In this document: piece by piece, positions 6,657 to 14,513 of the stretch
Layout of the letters: every line of letters begins with the position of its first letter
Position numbering within the stretch: the first letter of the stretch is position 1
Notes under the pieces: model-generated
What the model was told of the DNA's origin: nothing
Database searches by the model: none
The model's input: only the letters and a program-made list of their open reading frames with translations
Program-made: the position numbers and the translations under genes
DNA from: Cytophagaceae bacterium
GTDB lineage: Bacteria; Bacteroidota; Bacteroidia; Cytophagales; Spirosomataceae
DNA length: 50,809 nt
NCBI GenBank assembly: GCA_027488335.1
Contig: JAIYBU010000054.1
Location: 1 to 50,809 of the forward strand
Direction of reading: 5' to 3'

Positions 6657-8837
6657 ATGGAAAATAATTCGGGCAACGGTTTGCTAGGTAGATTTAGGCA
6701 GGAAATTAACATTGCATCTTATGCAGTATCGAAAGGTTGGCAAATCAACCAAAGTAAAAGTGATAAAAACTGCACAGTCGTTCAACGTTTAGAAGACGAC
6801 AGAAGTGTTGAAACAATTTTGGTTCGTAAAGACAACCAAAAAGGTTATCGCTACATCACAGATGGCGACCCATCAGACAGAGGAACAATTGTCGATTTTT
6901 TGGTAAAGAAAGAAAACTTTTCTATTGTTGAAAAAGAAGATTGGGCAAAAATATTTGCTCATTTGAACAACTATATGGGTAATGCTACCCATGTACAACT
7001 GCCCCCCTCACCACCCAAACCTGATAAGGATTTACAAAAACAGGTAGATTCTTTTCACCTAAACATGAATCCATTGACTGACACCCGATATTTGGAAAGT
7101 CGTGGATTGACTGAAAATTCTTTTCATTCTCCCGAATTTCAAGGTCAAATATTCAATAGCAGAGTTTATGGTTGGAAAAATATAAGCTTCCCATTACGAA
7201 CCGATGAAGCCTTTGTGTGTGCTATTAATCGAAGTGATGAACAAAATGGTTATCGAAAAGAACAGTGGAATAGGTTAACGAATGAACGGGACGGTGCAAT
7301 GCACATTTCTAATTTGGGTATTTTTGATTCAAAAAAGATTGATAAACTCATCATTGCAGAAAGTCCAATAGATACACTTTCTTATCTTGAATTACACCAC
7401 AAAGCTATTCGAGAAAAACAAGAAGGCAACATTTATATTGCCACCGCAGGTACACCAGCCAATGCGGCTTATGCTACCCTTCAAAAAGTAATTAACCAAA
7501 CCCAGCCCGAAAAAATAATCCTTGCTTTTGATAATGACAATGGTGGGTATCGGCATAGTTTGAATATCATTGGTCAGATTTCTCACCCAAACGCACCAAC
7601 CTCTGAGCTTATCAAAGGTGATTTTTCATGTATTCACAAAAAAGAGGTCGTTTTGAGACTTCAAATGCCAATTATCAATGCTGAGGATAAATTAACTCAA
7701 CAAAAACAGGTAGAAGATAAACTGATAAAACCCTTAGAAAGTAAAATTTATCAAGGAAGTGAAGATACCATTAAGTACAGTATTTTATCTGATTCAGCCC
7801 ATCATCAACAGATAGAAATTAGGTTTCCTTACCACAAAAATTATCTTATCGAAGCCGAAAAAGGTTTGGTGGCCATGAAAGGCTTAGAAGATACCATCTC
7901 CTTAGAACATCCAAAACAAAAAGATTATAACTTAGAAATATGCAGAAATAAACCTTTTGTAGTAAGCCAAGAAACACTTACCAAAGAATCTAAGATTATT
8001 GAACTGGCTATGAATCGCTTCGCTCGACCTATCGAGGCGTTAGCGTATGCCCAAAGTTTGGATACAAAAGATAGTAAAGCAGCCAATATTTATCTGGAGA
8101 AATATACAGCCTATCAAGAATATGAAGCTCCCGAATTGGTAGCGACGATTAAAAATAAGGATATTGAATTTAGGAATGAAACCTTCAAGAAAGATATTGC
8201 CGCCAGTCAAAAACAATTCCAAGAACAACAAGCCTTAGAAAAACAGAAGTTAATAGCCATTTCGATTACTGATACTATATTCAAACAAAACGAACTGGTT
8301 TTGCTATCAACGCACCACAGAGAAGATAATTCGTTGGAATGTAGATTCCAAACGGTTAGTAAAACACCATTACAAGCAATGGTTAGTAATGATACCGTAT
8401 TCATGGAGAAGATTAATGCTGCTTCCACAGATAAATGTTCTGTTGTTTTTAAACAAGATAGCATAACACTTCTTTCAGTTCCAGTTTTGCATGAAAGTCT
8501 ATTGTTGGGAGAGAAATTTGTAAAACGTAATGAGCAAAACATTGAGAAAATGGATAACACAAGTAAAGTGGAATTGTTGAAAAAAGATTTGAACTTGAAA
8601 GAAATTACCATAACTGATACACAAGGCGAAATACTTGCCATTGCTGATTATTCAGTCAAAGTACAAAAAGATGGTGAAATATCGGTACATAAAATTGAAA
8701 AATTTGACCTTGAAAAAATTAATCAAGATGGATTAGATAGCTTGGTTATCCGAGAAGAATTAGATAAATCTACCGATGAAAAAGACAATGGATATAATCA
8801 AAAACAAGAACCAGAAACGATAGAAATAAGTCTGTAA
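6657..8837 (+). CDS. Toprim-domain (primase-like) protein of the mobile element
   Basis: This 726-residue protein belongs to the DUF3991/Toprim type proteins common on Bacteroidetes plasmids and conjugative elements, thought to act in DNA priming or processing. The N-terminal region (about 10-100) includes YRYITDGDPSDRGTIVDF. The Toprim core follows, with the catalytic Glu in LIIAESPIDTLSYL (about 232) and the DxD acidic motif in ILAFDNDNGG (about 287). The remaining 400 residues are charged and partly coiled-coil and I do not recognise them. The ATG at 6657 is chosen; a TTG at 6624 is in frame but lies in the AT-rich control region. A hairpin terminator follows the stop. Priming on the transferred strand is an inference from the family. 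Confidence 0.82.
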   Translation: MENNSGNGLLGRFRQEINIASYAVSKGWQINQSKSDKNCTVVQRLEDDRSVETILVRKDNQKGYRYITDGDPSDRGTIVDFLVKKENFSIVEKEDWAKIFAHLNNYMGNATHVQLPPSPPKPDKDLQKQVDSFHLNMNPLTDTRYLESRGLTENSFHSPEFQGQIFNSRVYGWKNISFPLRTDEAFVCAINRSDEQNGYRKEQWNRLTNERDGAMHISNLGIFDSKKIDKLIIAESPIDTLSYLELHHKAIREKQEGNIYIATAGTPANAAYATLQKVINQTQPEKIILAFDNDNGGYRHSLNIIGQISHPNAPTSELIKGDFSCIHKKEVVLRLQMPIINAEDKLTQQKQVEDKLIKPLESKIYQGSEDTIKYSILSDSAHHQQIEIRFPYHKNYLIEAEKGLVAMKGLEDTISLEHPKQKDYNLEICRNKPFVVSQETLTKESKIIELAMNRFARPIEALAYAQSLDTKDSKAANIYLEKYTAYQEYEAPELVATIKNKDIEFRNETFKKDIAASQKQFQEQQALEKQKLIAISITDTIFKQNELVLLSTHHREDNSLECRFQTVSKTPLQAMVSNDTVFMEKINAASTDKCSVVFKQDSITLLSVPVLHESLLLGEKFVKRNEQNIEKMDNTSKVELLKKDLNLKEITITDTQGEILAIADYSVKVQKDGEISVHKIEKFDLEKINQDGLDSLVIREELDKSTDEKDNGYNQKQEPETIEISL

Positions 8838-8862
8838 AACAAAATGTATTGTGTTTAATTAT

Positions 8863-8896
8863 GCCCTTCAAAGTTAAGTTTTTGGAGGGCTTTTTT
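8863..8896 (+). terminator. Rho-independent terminator after the Toprim gene
   Basis: GCCCTTCAAA (8863-8872) pairs with TTTGGAGGGC (8881-8890) with one wobble, followed by six T. Confidence 0.8.
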
Positions 8897-9009
8897 ATAC
8901 CTAAAAGAGTTTTTGTTAAGGGGAAAAAAGGATGAATCTTGTTTGTCGATTCTATCTCATTTACTTCAAAAAACACCCTTTCTGCCGTATCTTTATACTA
9001 TCAAACAAG

Positions 9010-9042
9010 GAGATAATGAGCTAACAATCAGCATATTATCTC
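9010..9042. repeat. Inverted repeat upstream of ssb
   Basis: GAGATAAT (9010-9017) is the reverse complement of ATTATCTC (9035-9042), 38 bp before the ssb start. It may be an operator or leader hairpin; nothing shows which. Confidence 0.4.
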
Positions 9043-9079
9043 ATTAAAACATTCATTTTTATCTTTAATTTATACAGCA

Positions 9080-9541
9080 ATGAACAAAACAATTTTAATC
9101 GGAAATGTGGGCGGTACACCCGAAGTTAAGACCCTTGATAGTGGTTCAAAAGTAGCTACTTTTTCTTTGGCAACGAATGAAAATTATACCAAGAAAGACG
9201 GCACAAAAGTAGAGCAAACGGAATGGCATCGCTTGGAAGTTTGGGGCAATTTAGCCAACGTAGCTGAAACGATTATTAAAAAAGGAGACCGTATTTGCAT
9301 CGAAGGAAAAATCAGAACTGAAAAATGGGAAGACAAAGACGGCAACGCCCGAACATCTGTAAAAATCAGAGTTGACCGCATTGAATTATTGGGCAAACGC
9401 AGAGAAGAAGTTGAAGCAAAGGCAGAGCAAGAAGCTAAACAAGACCCCAAAGGAAACAAGAAAAAACCTTTACTTGGAGAAACCAAAGAAAGCAATGTTG
9501 CTTTTGAAGCAGGTAAAAATGAAGGTGATTTACCATTCTAA
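9080..9541 (+). CDS. ssb: Single-stranded DNA-binding protein
   Basis: This 153-residue SSB has a complete OB-fold. It opens MNKTILIGNVGGTPEVKTL, has the conserved WHRLEVWGNLANVA strand near 50 and GKIRTEKWEDKDGNARTSV near 77. A charged linker follows and the protein ends in DLPF, the tip used by SSBs to recruit partners; it is slightly less acidic than the classic DDDIPF. It coats single-stranded plasmid DNA during transfer and replication. Element-borne ssb genes commonly sit beside primase-like and antirestriction genes, as here. It has its own leader region after a terminator. Confidence 0.95.
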   Translation: MNKTILIGNVGGTPEVKTLDSGSKVATFSLATNENYTKKDGTKVEQTEWHRLEVWGNLANVAETIIKKGDRICIEGKIRTEKWEDKDGNARTSVKIRVDRIELLGKRREEVEAKAEQEAKQDPKGNKKKPLLGETKESNVAFEAGKNEGDLPF

Positions 9542-9566
9542 TTTTCAATTATTCAATATAAGGGAA

Positions 9567-9588
9567 AAGCCCCCCTTTTAATGGGCTT
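9567..9588 (+). terminator. Weak hairpin after ssb
   Basis: AAGCCC (9567-9572) pairs with GGGCTT (9583-9588) across a 10-base loop. There is no T-run, so it may only partly terminate. Confidence 0.35.
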
Positions 9589-9614
9589 ATCAAACCAATT
9601 AAATCAAAAACAAA

Positions 9615-10067
9615 ATGAGCAATCCAGTAAACACCCCAGCAAAAAACAACAGTAACAGTACACCAGTAGCGAAAGCAGAAACAGCAACCGACAAAGGTAA
9701 AATCAATGGTACAGAGCCGATTGTTACCGAAGAACAAAATCGGAGTGCCGCCCAGCCAATTGAAGTTTCTGCACAACTTCAGGTAATTGAATTAAAATCA
9801 GCCAATGCAGTTTTTGACCGCTTAGATGAAGGCTTGAAAATGAAAGAACAATTCAACAAAGCCAAAGAACGAGTAGGCGAGTTCGAGGATTTTTCAAAAG
9901 ATTACGGTGATGAAGGTTTGATTATGACCATTTCAAATGTGGGAACAAACAAAAACATTCAAATTCAGAATGTAGCCATGATTTTGGATTTTATCAATAA
10001 TTTGGTAAAAACAGGCAAAACCCACCTCAAAGCCTTAGAAACCGAAATTGTTAATTTCACTATCTAA
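9615..10067 (+). CDS. Small conserved-context protein of unknown function
   Basis: This 150-residue soluble protein has a low-complexity N-terminus rich in N, T, S, A and P (residues 1-45), then a helical domain with a charged amphipathic stretch (LDEGLKMKEQFNKAKERVGE) and a compact C-terminus ending LKALETEIVNFTI. It sits between ssb and the DUF932-like gene and is closed by a strong terminator. I do not recognise a functional family. The mixed helical and charged character would suit a nucleic-acid or protein adaptor, but this is not shown. Confidence 0.75.
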   Translation: MSNPVNTPAKNNSNSTPVAKAETATDKGKINGTEPIVTEEQNRSAAQPIEVSAQLQVIELKSANAVFDRLDEGLKMKEQFNKAKERVGEFEDFSKDYGDEGLIMTISNVGTNKNIQIQNVAMILDFINNLVKTGKTHLKALETEIVNFTI

Positions 10068-10073
10068 CAAACA

Positions 10074-10110
10074 AAGAAAGCCCAATTTTAGGGTTGGGCT
10101 TTCTTCAAAT
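10074..10110 (+). terminator. Rho-independent terminator
   Basis: AAGAAAGCCCAA (10074-10085) and TTGGGCTTTCTT (10094-10105) form a perfect 12-bp stem with an 8-base loop, directly after the stop at 10067. Confidence 0.85.
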
Positions 10111-10138
10111 CAATCATTTAAACTTAAAATTTAACTCA

Positions 10139-10951
10139 ATGGAATCTTTACAATGGGATATTATAGAAAAACCGATTTTTGCCAACAATAAGCAAGTTTT
10201 AGGCTATAAAGGTATTTTTCGCAACGATAATGGGCAATTATTAAACATTGCCAAATCCAGTTACACCCCTACACACAACGAAAAATTTATTGAAGTAACC
10301 GAAAAACTACACGCTATTACAGGTTTTCCGATTGAAAATTATTACGATGTGGATGGAGGAAAAAAGGTTTTATCATTTCTCAAATGTACCGACACAATGC
10401 AGGTTTGCGGGCATGAGTTTAAAGATTATTTGATGATAGGCAATAGTTTTGATGGTTCAACGGGCTTTTTTATTGGAAATAGTAATATTATGGTCAGATG
10501 TTCCAACCGTTTTTCAAGAAATTTTCGTCAACTCCAAGTAAACCACACTAAAAATAACAGTCTCCGCATTGATGGTTTAGTACAATACTTTGATATGTTT
10601 ATGAAGCAACGCACCCAATTATTTGAAAAAATGGAGCAACTTTCTTGGGTAAAAATTGATGATTCCATCAAAGATGCTTTGGTTGAGCGATTAACCCGAA
10701 TGAATGACGAAGAAAAACTCGGCAATGAATTATCGACCCGAAAAAGAAATATTATAACTAATCTCAATTCTTCAATTGACAGAGAATGTGCCGATTTGGG
10801 TGATAATGCTTTTGGACTTTTTAATGGCATCACGCACTACACTACCCACATTAAAAACACAAAAAATGCCACCTTTGGCAATCCGTTTGGTTCGTCAAAC
10901 GAACTCAATCAAACTGCTTTTAAATTCTGTACGGAGTTAATAAATGCCTAA
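10139..10951 (+). CDS. DUF932 (phage/plasmid-like) protein
   Basis: This 270-residue protein resembles the DUF932 phage/plasmid-like family, widespread on mobile elements and of unknown biochemical role. Features include an early YKGIFRNDNGQLLNIAKSSY segment (about 20-39), then LMIGNSFDGSTGFFIGNSNI and the conserved MVRCSNRF (near residue 120), and a helical C-terminus with a Lys/Arg-rich RKRN patch. The ATG at 10139 lies just after a terminator hairpin; the 15 upstream in-frame codons fall in that hairpin and are excluded. A perfect terminator follows. Carriage with ssb and the Toprim gene suggests a role in element maintenance, without direct proof. Confidence 0.78.
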   Translation: MESLQWDIIEKPIFANNKQVLGYKGIFRNDNGQLLNIAKSSYTPTHNEKFIEVTEKLHAITGFPIENYYDVDGGKKVLSFLKCTDTMQVCGHEFKDYLMIGNSFDGSTGFFIGNSNIMVRCSNRFSRNFRQLQVNHTKNNSLRIDGLVQYFDMFMKQRTQLFEKMEQLSWVKIDDSIKDALVERLTRMNDEEKLGNELSTRKRNIITNLNSSIDRECADLGDNAFGLFNGITHYTTHIKNTKNATFGNPFGSSNELNQTAFKFCTELINA

Positions 10952-10992
10952 AAATTAGGGTTGCAGGTGCAAATGCTTACAACCCTAATTTT
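10951..10992 (+). terminator. Rho-independent terminator after the DUF932 gene
   Basis: AAAATTAGGGTTG (10951-10963) and CAACCCTAATTTT (10980-10992) make a perfect 13-bp stem that overlaps the stop codon. Confidence 0.8.
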
Positions 10993-11040
10993 AATTTCCT
11001 TGTATTTTTTACCTAAATGACACAAATCCAATTTGTCCAA

Positions 11041-11064
11041 AAAAATTTTGGGCTTCGCCCAATC
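11041..11064 (-). terminator. Terminator of the parA operon
   Basis: On the minus strand TTGGGC, GAA loop and GCCCAA (11062-11048) is followed by an A/T stretch with seven T. It lies about 70 bp past the end of the parA partner gene. Confidence 0.7.
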
Positions 11065-11129
11065 GTTATTTTAAAGTTTTTGGAATGGCATAGTCCTATT
11101 TACTAATTGTTCACTGAAATCAATTCATC

Positions 11130-11489
11130 TTAGATGTTCTTAAACAGGTCGGCATTAGCAGCTAAATCCTTTTCCAAGAGTCCTAAAAAGTATTGTTGCT
11201 TAGACTTACCTTTCATTTTTGATATTATTTCAAGTTTGTAGAGCAGTTTGACCGAAGCAATTTTTAATTCAATCCTCCAAACTTTGTCAGTCGCTTCAAG
11301 TACTTTTTCTTTCCCCTTGACTACTTTATTGGGTTTATCGACAGGCTTCAGTGTTGCTACTTCCAAAGTTTCATTGGTTGTAATTTCAACAGGTTTATCG
11401 TACATTTTACCAATATTTCTACCCAAGCGTTCACGCATGAGCTGCTGTTTTTCTTCCATTGTCATTGGCTTACCTTTCTGATTTTCCAT
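11130..11489 (-). CDS. Small ParA-partner protein, candidate centromere-binding protein
   Basis: This 119-residue protein starts one base after the parA stop, so the two are one transcript. It has a basic, flexible N-terminal half with many Lys, Thr and Glu (MENQKGKPMTMEEKQQ and on), then a helical C-terminal domain (WRIELKIASVKLLYKLEI, then GKSKQQYFLGLLEKDLAAN). Small basic partners directly downstream of parA are typical centromere-binding proteins of type Ib partition systems (ParG, Omega), which act as N-terminal tail plus dimeric DNA-binding domain. I cannot confirm a ribbon-helix-helix by eye. The repeat array upstream of parA is the expected target. A longer ORF starting at 11627 overlaps parA and is not used. 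Confidence 0.7.
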   Translation of the reverse strand: MENQKGKPMTMEEKQQLMRERLGRNIGKMYDKPVEITTNETLEVATLKPVDKPNKVVKGKEKVLEATDKVWRIELKIASVKLLYKLEIISKMKGKSKQQYFLGLLEKDLAANADLFKNI

Positions 11490-11490
11490 A

Positions 11491-12210
11491 TCATAGTTCA
11501 ATCTTAAATTTCTCAATAAATTCCTTGAAAAAAGGCTCAAACTTCTCTTTACCGCCCTTTTTATCAAAAATCGACGTGTAAGAATCTTTGATAACAAACA
11601 CTTCGAGCATGGATAAAGGAGTGTCAAAAAATGGTACTTCTTCGTTTTGTTTCATCAACTCCAACACCTCTTTGTCATTATTGGTCGAACGAGATTGATT
11701 CAAAAAGGCGTAAAAGTAAAAATCAAGGTCTAAATCCGTTCGTTGTTTTTCAATTTCTTTAATTACAGGTAGAAATTGAAACATTGAATCCGTAGAAAAA
11801 CTACTGCTTTGGGTCGGAATTAAGATACTATCGCAGGGAGCAAAAATATTGATGGCATCTTTGATAATGTCGTCTTTGTTAGTCAATCGTGGAGCATCAA
11901 TGAATATAAAATCGAATAAATTTTGGTTTTCTTGCACCAATTCGTGCAATGTATCGGTTTCTTCAATACTGATGATTTCGTAGGGAAAAACAAAACCTTC
12001 GTCCTTTTTCTCATAATCAGCTACTCGTGTCATAGCAATTGTTGCTTGTAAATCGGCATCAATTACCAAAACTTTCTTTTGATAAGTGCTTCCCAAAATA
12101 TTTGCCAATAGAGCTGTAATCGTGGTTTTCCCAACGCCACCCTTTTGATTTGCTACTGAAATAATTCGAGCGGACAGAGAACTGTTGTTGTTTCTTGTTT
12201 GTGTTGTCAT
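11491..12210 (-). CDS. parA: ParA-family partition ATPase
   Basis: This 239-residue protein carries the deviant Walker A motif KGGVGKTT at about residues 20-27 (VANQKGGVGKTTITAL), the A' region VLVIDADLQA and the Walker B-like FIFIDAPR near 108. It is the size of the small, type Ib ParA/ParF proteins without an N-terminal DNA-binding domain. It would move and position the element before cell division with a centromere-binding partner, most likely the next gene. The promoter region holds the 8-bp tandem array at 12233-12534, consistent with autoregulation by the partner protein. Confidence 0.92.
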   Translation of the reverse strand: MTTQTRNNNSSLSARIISVANQKGGVGKTTITALLANILGSTYQKKVLVIDADLQATIAMTRVADYEKKDEGFVFPYEIISIEETDTLHELVQENQNLFDFIFIDAPRLTNKDDIIKDAINIFAPCDSILIPTQSSSFSTDSMFQFLPVIKEIEKQRTDLDLDFYFYAFLNQSRSTNNDKEVLELMKQNEEVPFFDTPLSMLEVFVIKDSYTSIFDKKGGKEKFEPFFKEFIEKFKIEL

Positions 12211-12232
12211 TGATTGATTGTTTTAAAATTTA

Positions 12233-12534
12233 TACTATTTCTGTTTTTTAGCAATTCTGTATTGAACAGGTATCTGTGATTCTGTATTTCTGTGATTATG
12301 TATTTCTGTATACTTGTATTTCTGATTTTTTGTAATACTGTTTTTCTGTCATGAGCGGGGTGCGTAATCTATTTCTGTACTTCTGCTTTTCTGTATTCTT
12401 GTATTTTTGTATTTCTGTATTCTTGTATTTCTGTACTTCTGCTTTCCAGTATTTCTATTTTTCTGTTTTACCGTATATATGTTTTACCGTAAATCTGCCT
12501 TTCTGTTTTATCCTATTTCTGTAATTCTGACACA
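12233..12534. repeat. Degenerate 8-bp tandem array upstream of parA (candidate centromere/operator)
   Basis: Starting at 12274 the sequence divides without gaps into ten octamers of the form CTGTATTT (CTGTGATT, CTGTATTT, ATGTATTT, TTGTATTT and others). After a GC-rich break CATGAGCGGGGTGCG (about 12350-12364), a second run of about 21 octamers goes from 12367 to 12534. Three less regular units lie at 12241-12264. On the parA strand the unit is about AAATACAG, a CAG-type tetramer alternating with an A/T tetramer. Known ParG-type centromeres use tetramer boxes with 4-bp A/T spacers, that is, the same 8-bp period. The role is inferred from this and from position. Confidence 0.75.
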
Positions 12535-12639
12535 AAGATATAATTCATTTTATATATTTATTTATTTTATTTGAAAATATTCACATTCAAAACTTCGTTA
12601 ATACTACGCAGAATAAGGTTTAGCAAGAAGGGTGAGATT

Positions 12640-12757
12640 AGCAGAGCTAATTCATTTATAATCAGAGGATTATAAAAAACAAAGTACCCCAAAGTAAATG
12701 CAAGTCATTGATTATCAATGAATTAAAACAGTATAAAGTACCCCGATATACAAAAAT
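12640..12757. promoter_or_regulatory. Inverted- and direct-repeat region before the mob genes (candidate oriT)
   Basis: This non-coding stretch holds a perfect inverted repeat TTATAATC/GATTATAA (12656-12675, loop AGAG), a second one CATTGA/TCAATG (12706-12720, loop TTA), and two exact copies of AAAGTACCCC at 12681-12690 and 12735-12744. Origins of transfer in Bacteroidetes mobile elements usually lie directly upstream of the mobilization protein and relaxase genes and are rich in such repeats. The nick site cannot be placed. The direct repeats could equally be operators for mob gene autoregulation. Confidence 0.5.
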
Positions 12758-13318
12758 ATGGAAAAAGAAGTGCGAATAGCCAAAATTAAGATTGATGAAG
12801 AAATTGTCAAAAATGTAAGAGTAACCGTTGAAAATTTAAACAAAATCAATGGCGATGCTATCATTCCAACACTCTCAGAAAAAGATAAAACTCATCTAAA
12901 ATCGGTCTTCGTTAATGGCAGACTAACAAAAAAAGTAGAGAAATTGACAATGAAAATGTTTACCGAAACTGCTTTAAGCTACTTCATTAAACACAAAATA
13001 GACCCACGTTTTTTTGATGATTCAGATAGTTTAGCCAATCAGGTTGTGCGTTTACGAAATCAGATTTTCTCTTTTTTACAGGTGCAAGAACGCCAACATA
13101 TTATGCCTATTAATACTGTTTTGGCAGAATTAAAGAAAAGAGAAACCGATAAGTTAATCAACGAAAACAAGCAAATTTCGAGGCAGACTTTAGCGTATTT
13201 GGTATCATTTACCACACTTTTCTTTGAAACATTAGATATGACTAAAGATGAAGTTGAAGCCATTAAGGCAAGGCTTGATTTATTTTATAAAGAAGCTTTC
13301 AAACATTTAGAGGAATAA
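12758..13318 (+). CDS. MobA-like mobilization accessory protein (BfmA/BtgA type)
   Basis: This 186-residue protein resembles BfmA/BtgA-type mobilization proteins of Bacteroidetes, small DNA-binding partners of the relaxase. The segment FTETALSYFIKHKIDPR (about residues 69-85) is the family-like core helix pair, followed by VQERQHIMP near 108 and a long helical C-terminus. It would bind oriT, bend it and help the relaxase load. It lies 21 bp before the relaxase gene and directly after the repeat region proposed as oriT. Confidence 0.78.
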   Translation: MEKEVRIAKIKIDEEIVKNVRVTVENLNKINGDAIIPTLSEKDKTHLKSVFVNGRLTKKVEKLTMKMFTETALSYFIKHKIDPRFFDDSDSLANQVVRLRNQIFSFLQVQERQHIMPINTVLAELKKRETDKLINENKQISRQTLAYLVSFTTLFFETLDMTKDEVEAIKARLDLFYKEAFKHLEE

Positions 13319-13339
13319 AAATAAAGAAATATCGAATCT

Positions 13340-14428
13340 ATGTATTCAAAAATAATTAACCCTACCAAGCATGGCAACATAGTTTATGACAATAAAAGTA
13401 GTGCCGCTCGATTGGGTAATTATCTCAATAAAGAACCATCAACGAACGAAGAAAAAGGTATTTTCTTTAATTCTTTGGGCGATTTTGATAAAAAACAAAT
13501 GTTGGAAGCCATTGATAATAATGTAAAAGGCTTGACCCAAAAAGATGATAAATTTCATTCGCTGGTCATTGCTCCGTCAGCAAAAGAGTTGGAGCATATA
13601 GGCAATGACCATTCAAAAATGAAGGCATTTACTATCGCTTGTATGGAAAAATATGCAGCTAATTTCAATCTGGGCGGTACTCCGTTAAATACAGGCAGAA
13701 AGCTTTCTGAAAAAGATTTAGTTTGGTATGCTACCATTCACCAAAACAGAGCCTACAAAGGTACAGATGTAGAAGTTTTGAACGGTGAAAAGAAATCGGG
13801 CGATTTGAAAGAAGGTTTACAGACACATATTCATGTAGTAGTTTCAGCACGAGATAAGGAGCAGAAAATTACGCTAAATCCAAATACATCTAATAAACAA
13901 AAATTCAAAATGACAACTTGGTTTGAAGCCAATCAACGACAGTTTAACCAACAATTTGATTTTAAACCTGACCCCAAAGAAATACCTAAATCCAAAGATA
14001 AAACTGCCTATTTTATTCTTTGGACTGAAAAGAAATTACATCTATTGGAGAAGTTGGGTATCACAGACAAGCAAATTACTGAAATCAGAAACATTGCAAA
14101 AATCAAAAACAATAGCACTGATTTTCGGAAAAATTTAGGTATGGTTATAAAAGAAGTAAGGGCAAATAAAAGTTCTAAGAATAGCCAACAGCAGCAAAAG
14201 AATATTCCAATTTCATCTGAGCAAATGAAATTATTGGAAAATACCACGCCTTTTAAAATCCAAACTGATTTAGAGCTACCATCAACAAACAAATCATTCA
14301 TGGCTGAATTTAAAAGTTTTCAGAGCATTTTTGAGCATCTAAGCACAGACGAATTTAGTAAAAATCAAATAAACCCTTCTGCAAAACGAAAAAAGAAACG
14401 CAATTTAAATCAAGACTTGTCTTTATAA
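13340..14428 (+). CDS. mobB: MobB-type relaxase (DUF5712 family)
   Basis: This 362-residue protein opens MYSKIINPTKHGNIVYDN, as in MobB/DUF5712 relaxases of Bacteroides-type elements. The His motif HIHVVVSARD near residue 155 holds the metal-binding HxH, and tyrosines near the N-terminus (for example GNYLNKE near 30) are candidate nicking residues. The enzyme would nick oriT, stay bound to the 5' end and pilot the strand through the channel. The C-terminal 120 residues are charged and helical (KNIAKIKNNSTDFRK). It follows the accessory protein by 21 bp and precedes the coupling protein by about 85 bp. Confidence 0.85.
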   Translation: MYSKIINPTKHGNIVYDNKSSAARLGNYLNKEPSTNEEKGIFFNSLGDFDKKQMLEAIDNNVKGLTQKDDKFHSLVIAPSAKELEHIGNDHSKMKAFTIACMEKYAANFNLGGTPLNTGRKLSEKDLVWYATIHQNRAYKGTDVEVLNGEKKSGDLKEGLQTHIHVVVSARDKEQKITLNPNTSNKQKFKMTTWFEANQRQFNQQFDFKPDPKEIPKSKDKTAYFILWTEKKLHLLEKLGITDKQITEIRNIAKIKNNSTDFRKNLGMVIKEVRANKSSKNSQQQQKNIPISSEQMKLLENTTPFKIQTDLELPSTNKSFMAEFKSFQSIFEHLSTDEFSKNQINPSAKRKKKRNLNQDLSL

Positions 14429-14513
14429 ACTTTCTTGTATAAGATATTTTCATTTTAATACAAAAATTATAAAAAAAGAAAAATTATTAACATGGACTAT
14501 TGTTTCAATTTTA

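Noticed and set aside
8010..8045. CTCGA/TCGAG palindrome inside the Toprim gene as another inserted element
   Set aside because: Short, single occurrence, and the coding sequence around it looks ordinary.
11017..11106. 29-codon ORF between the DUF932 gene and the parA partner
   Set aside because: It overlaps the parA-operon terminator hairpin and has no sign of selection.
12233..12534. Repeat array considered as CRISPR
   Set aside because: Units are 8 bp, degenerate and contiguous, with no unique spacers and no cas genes nearby.
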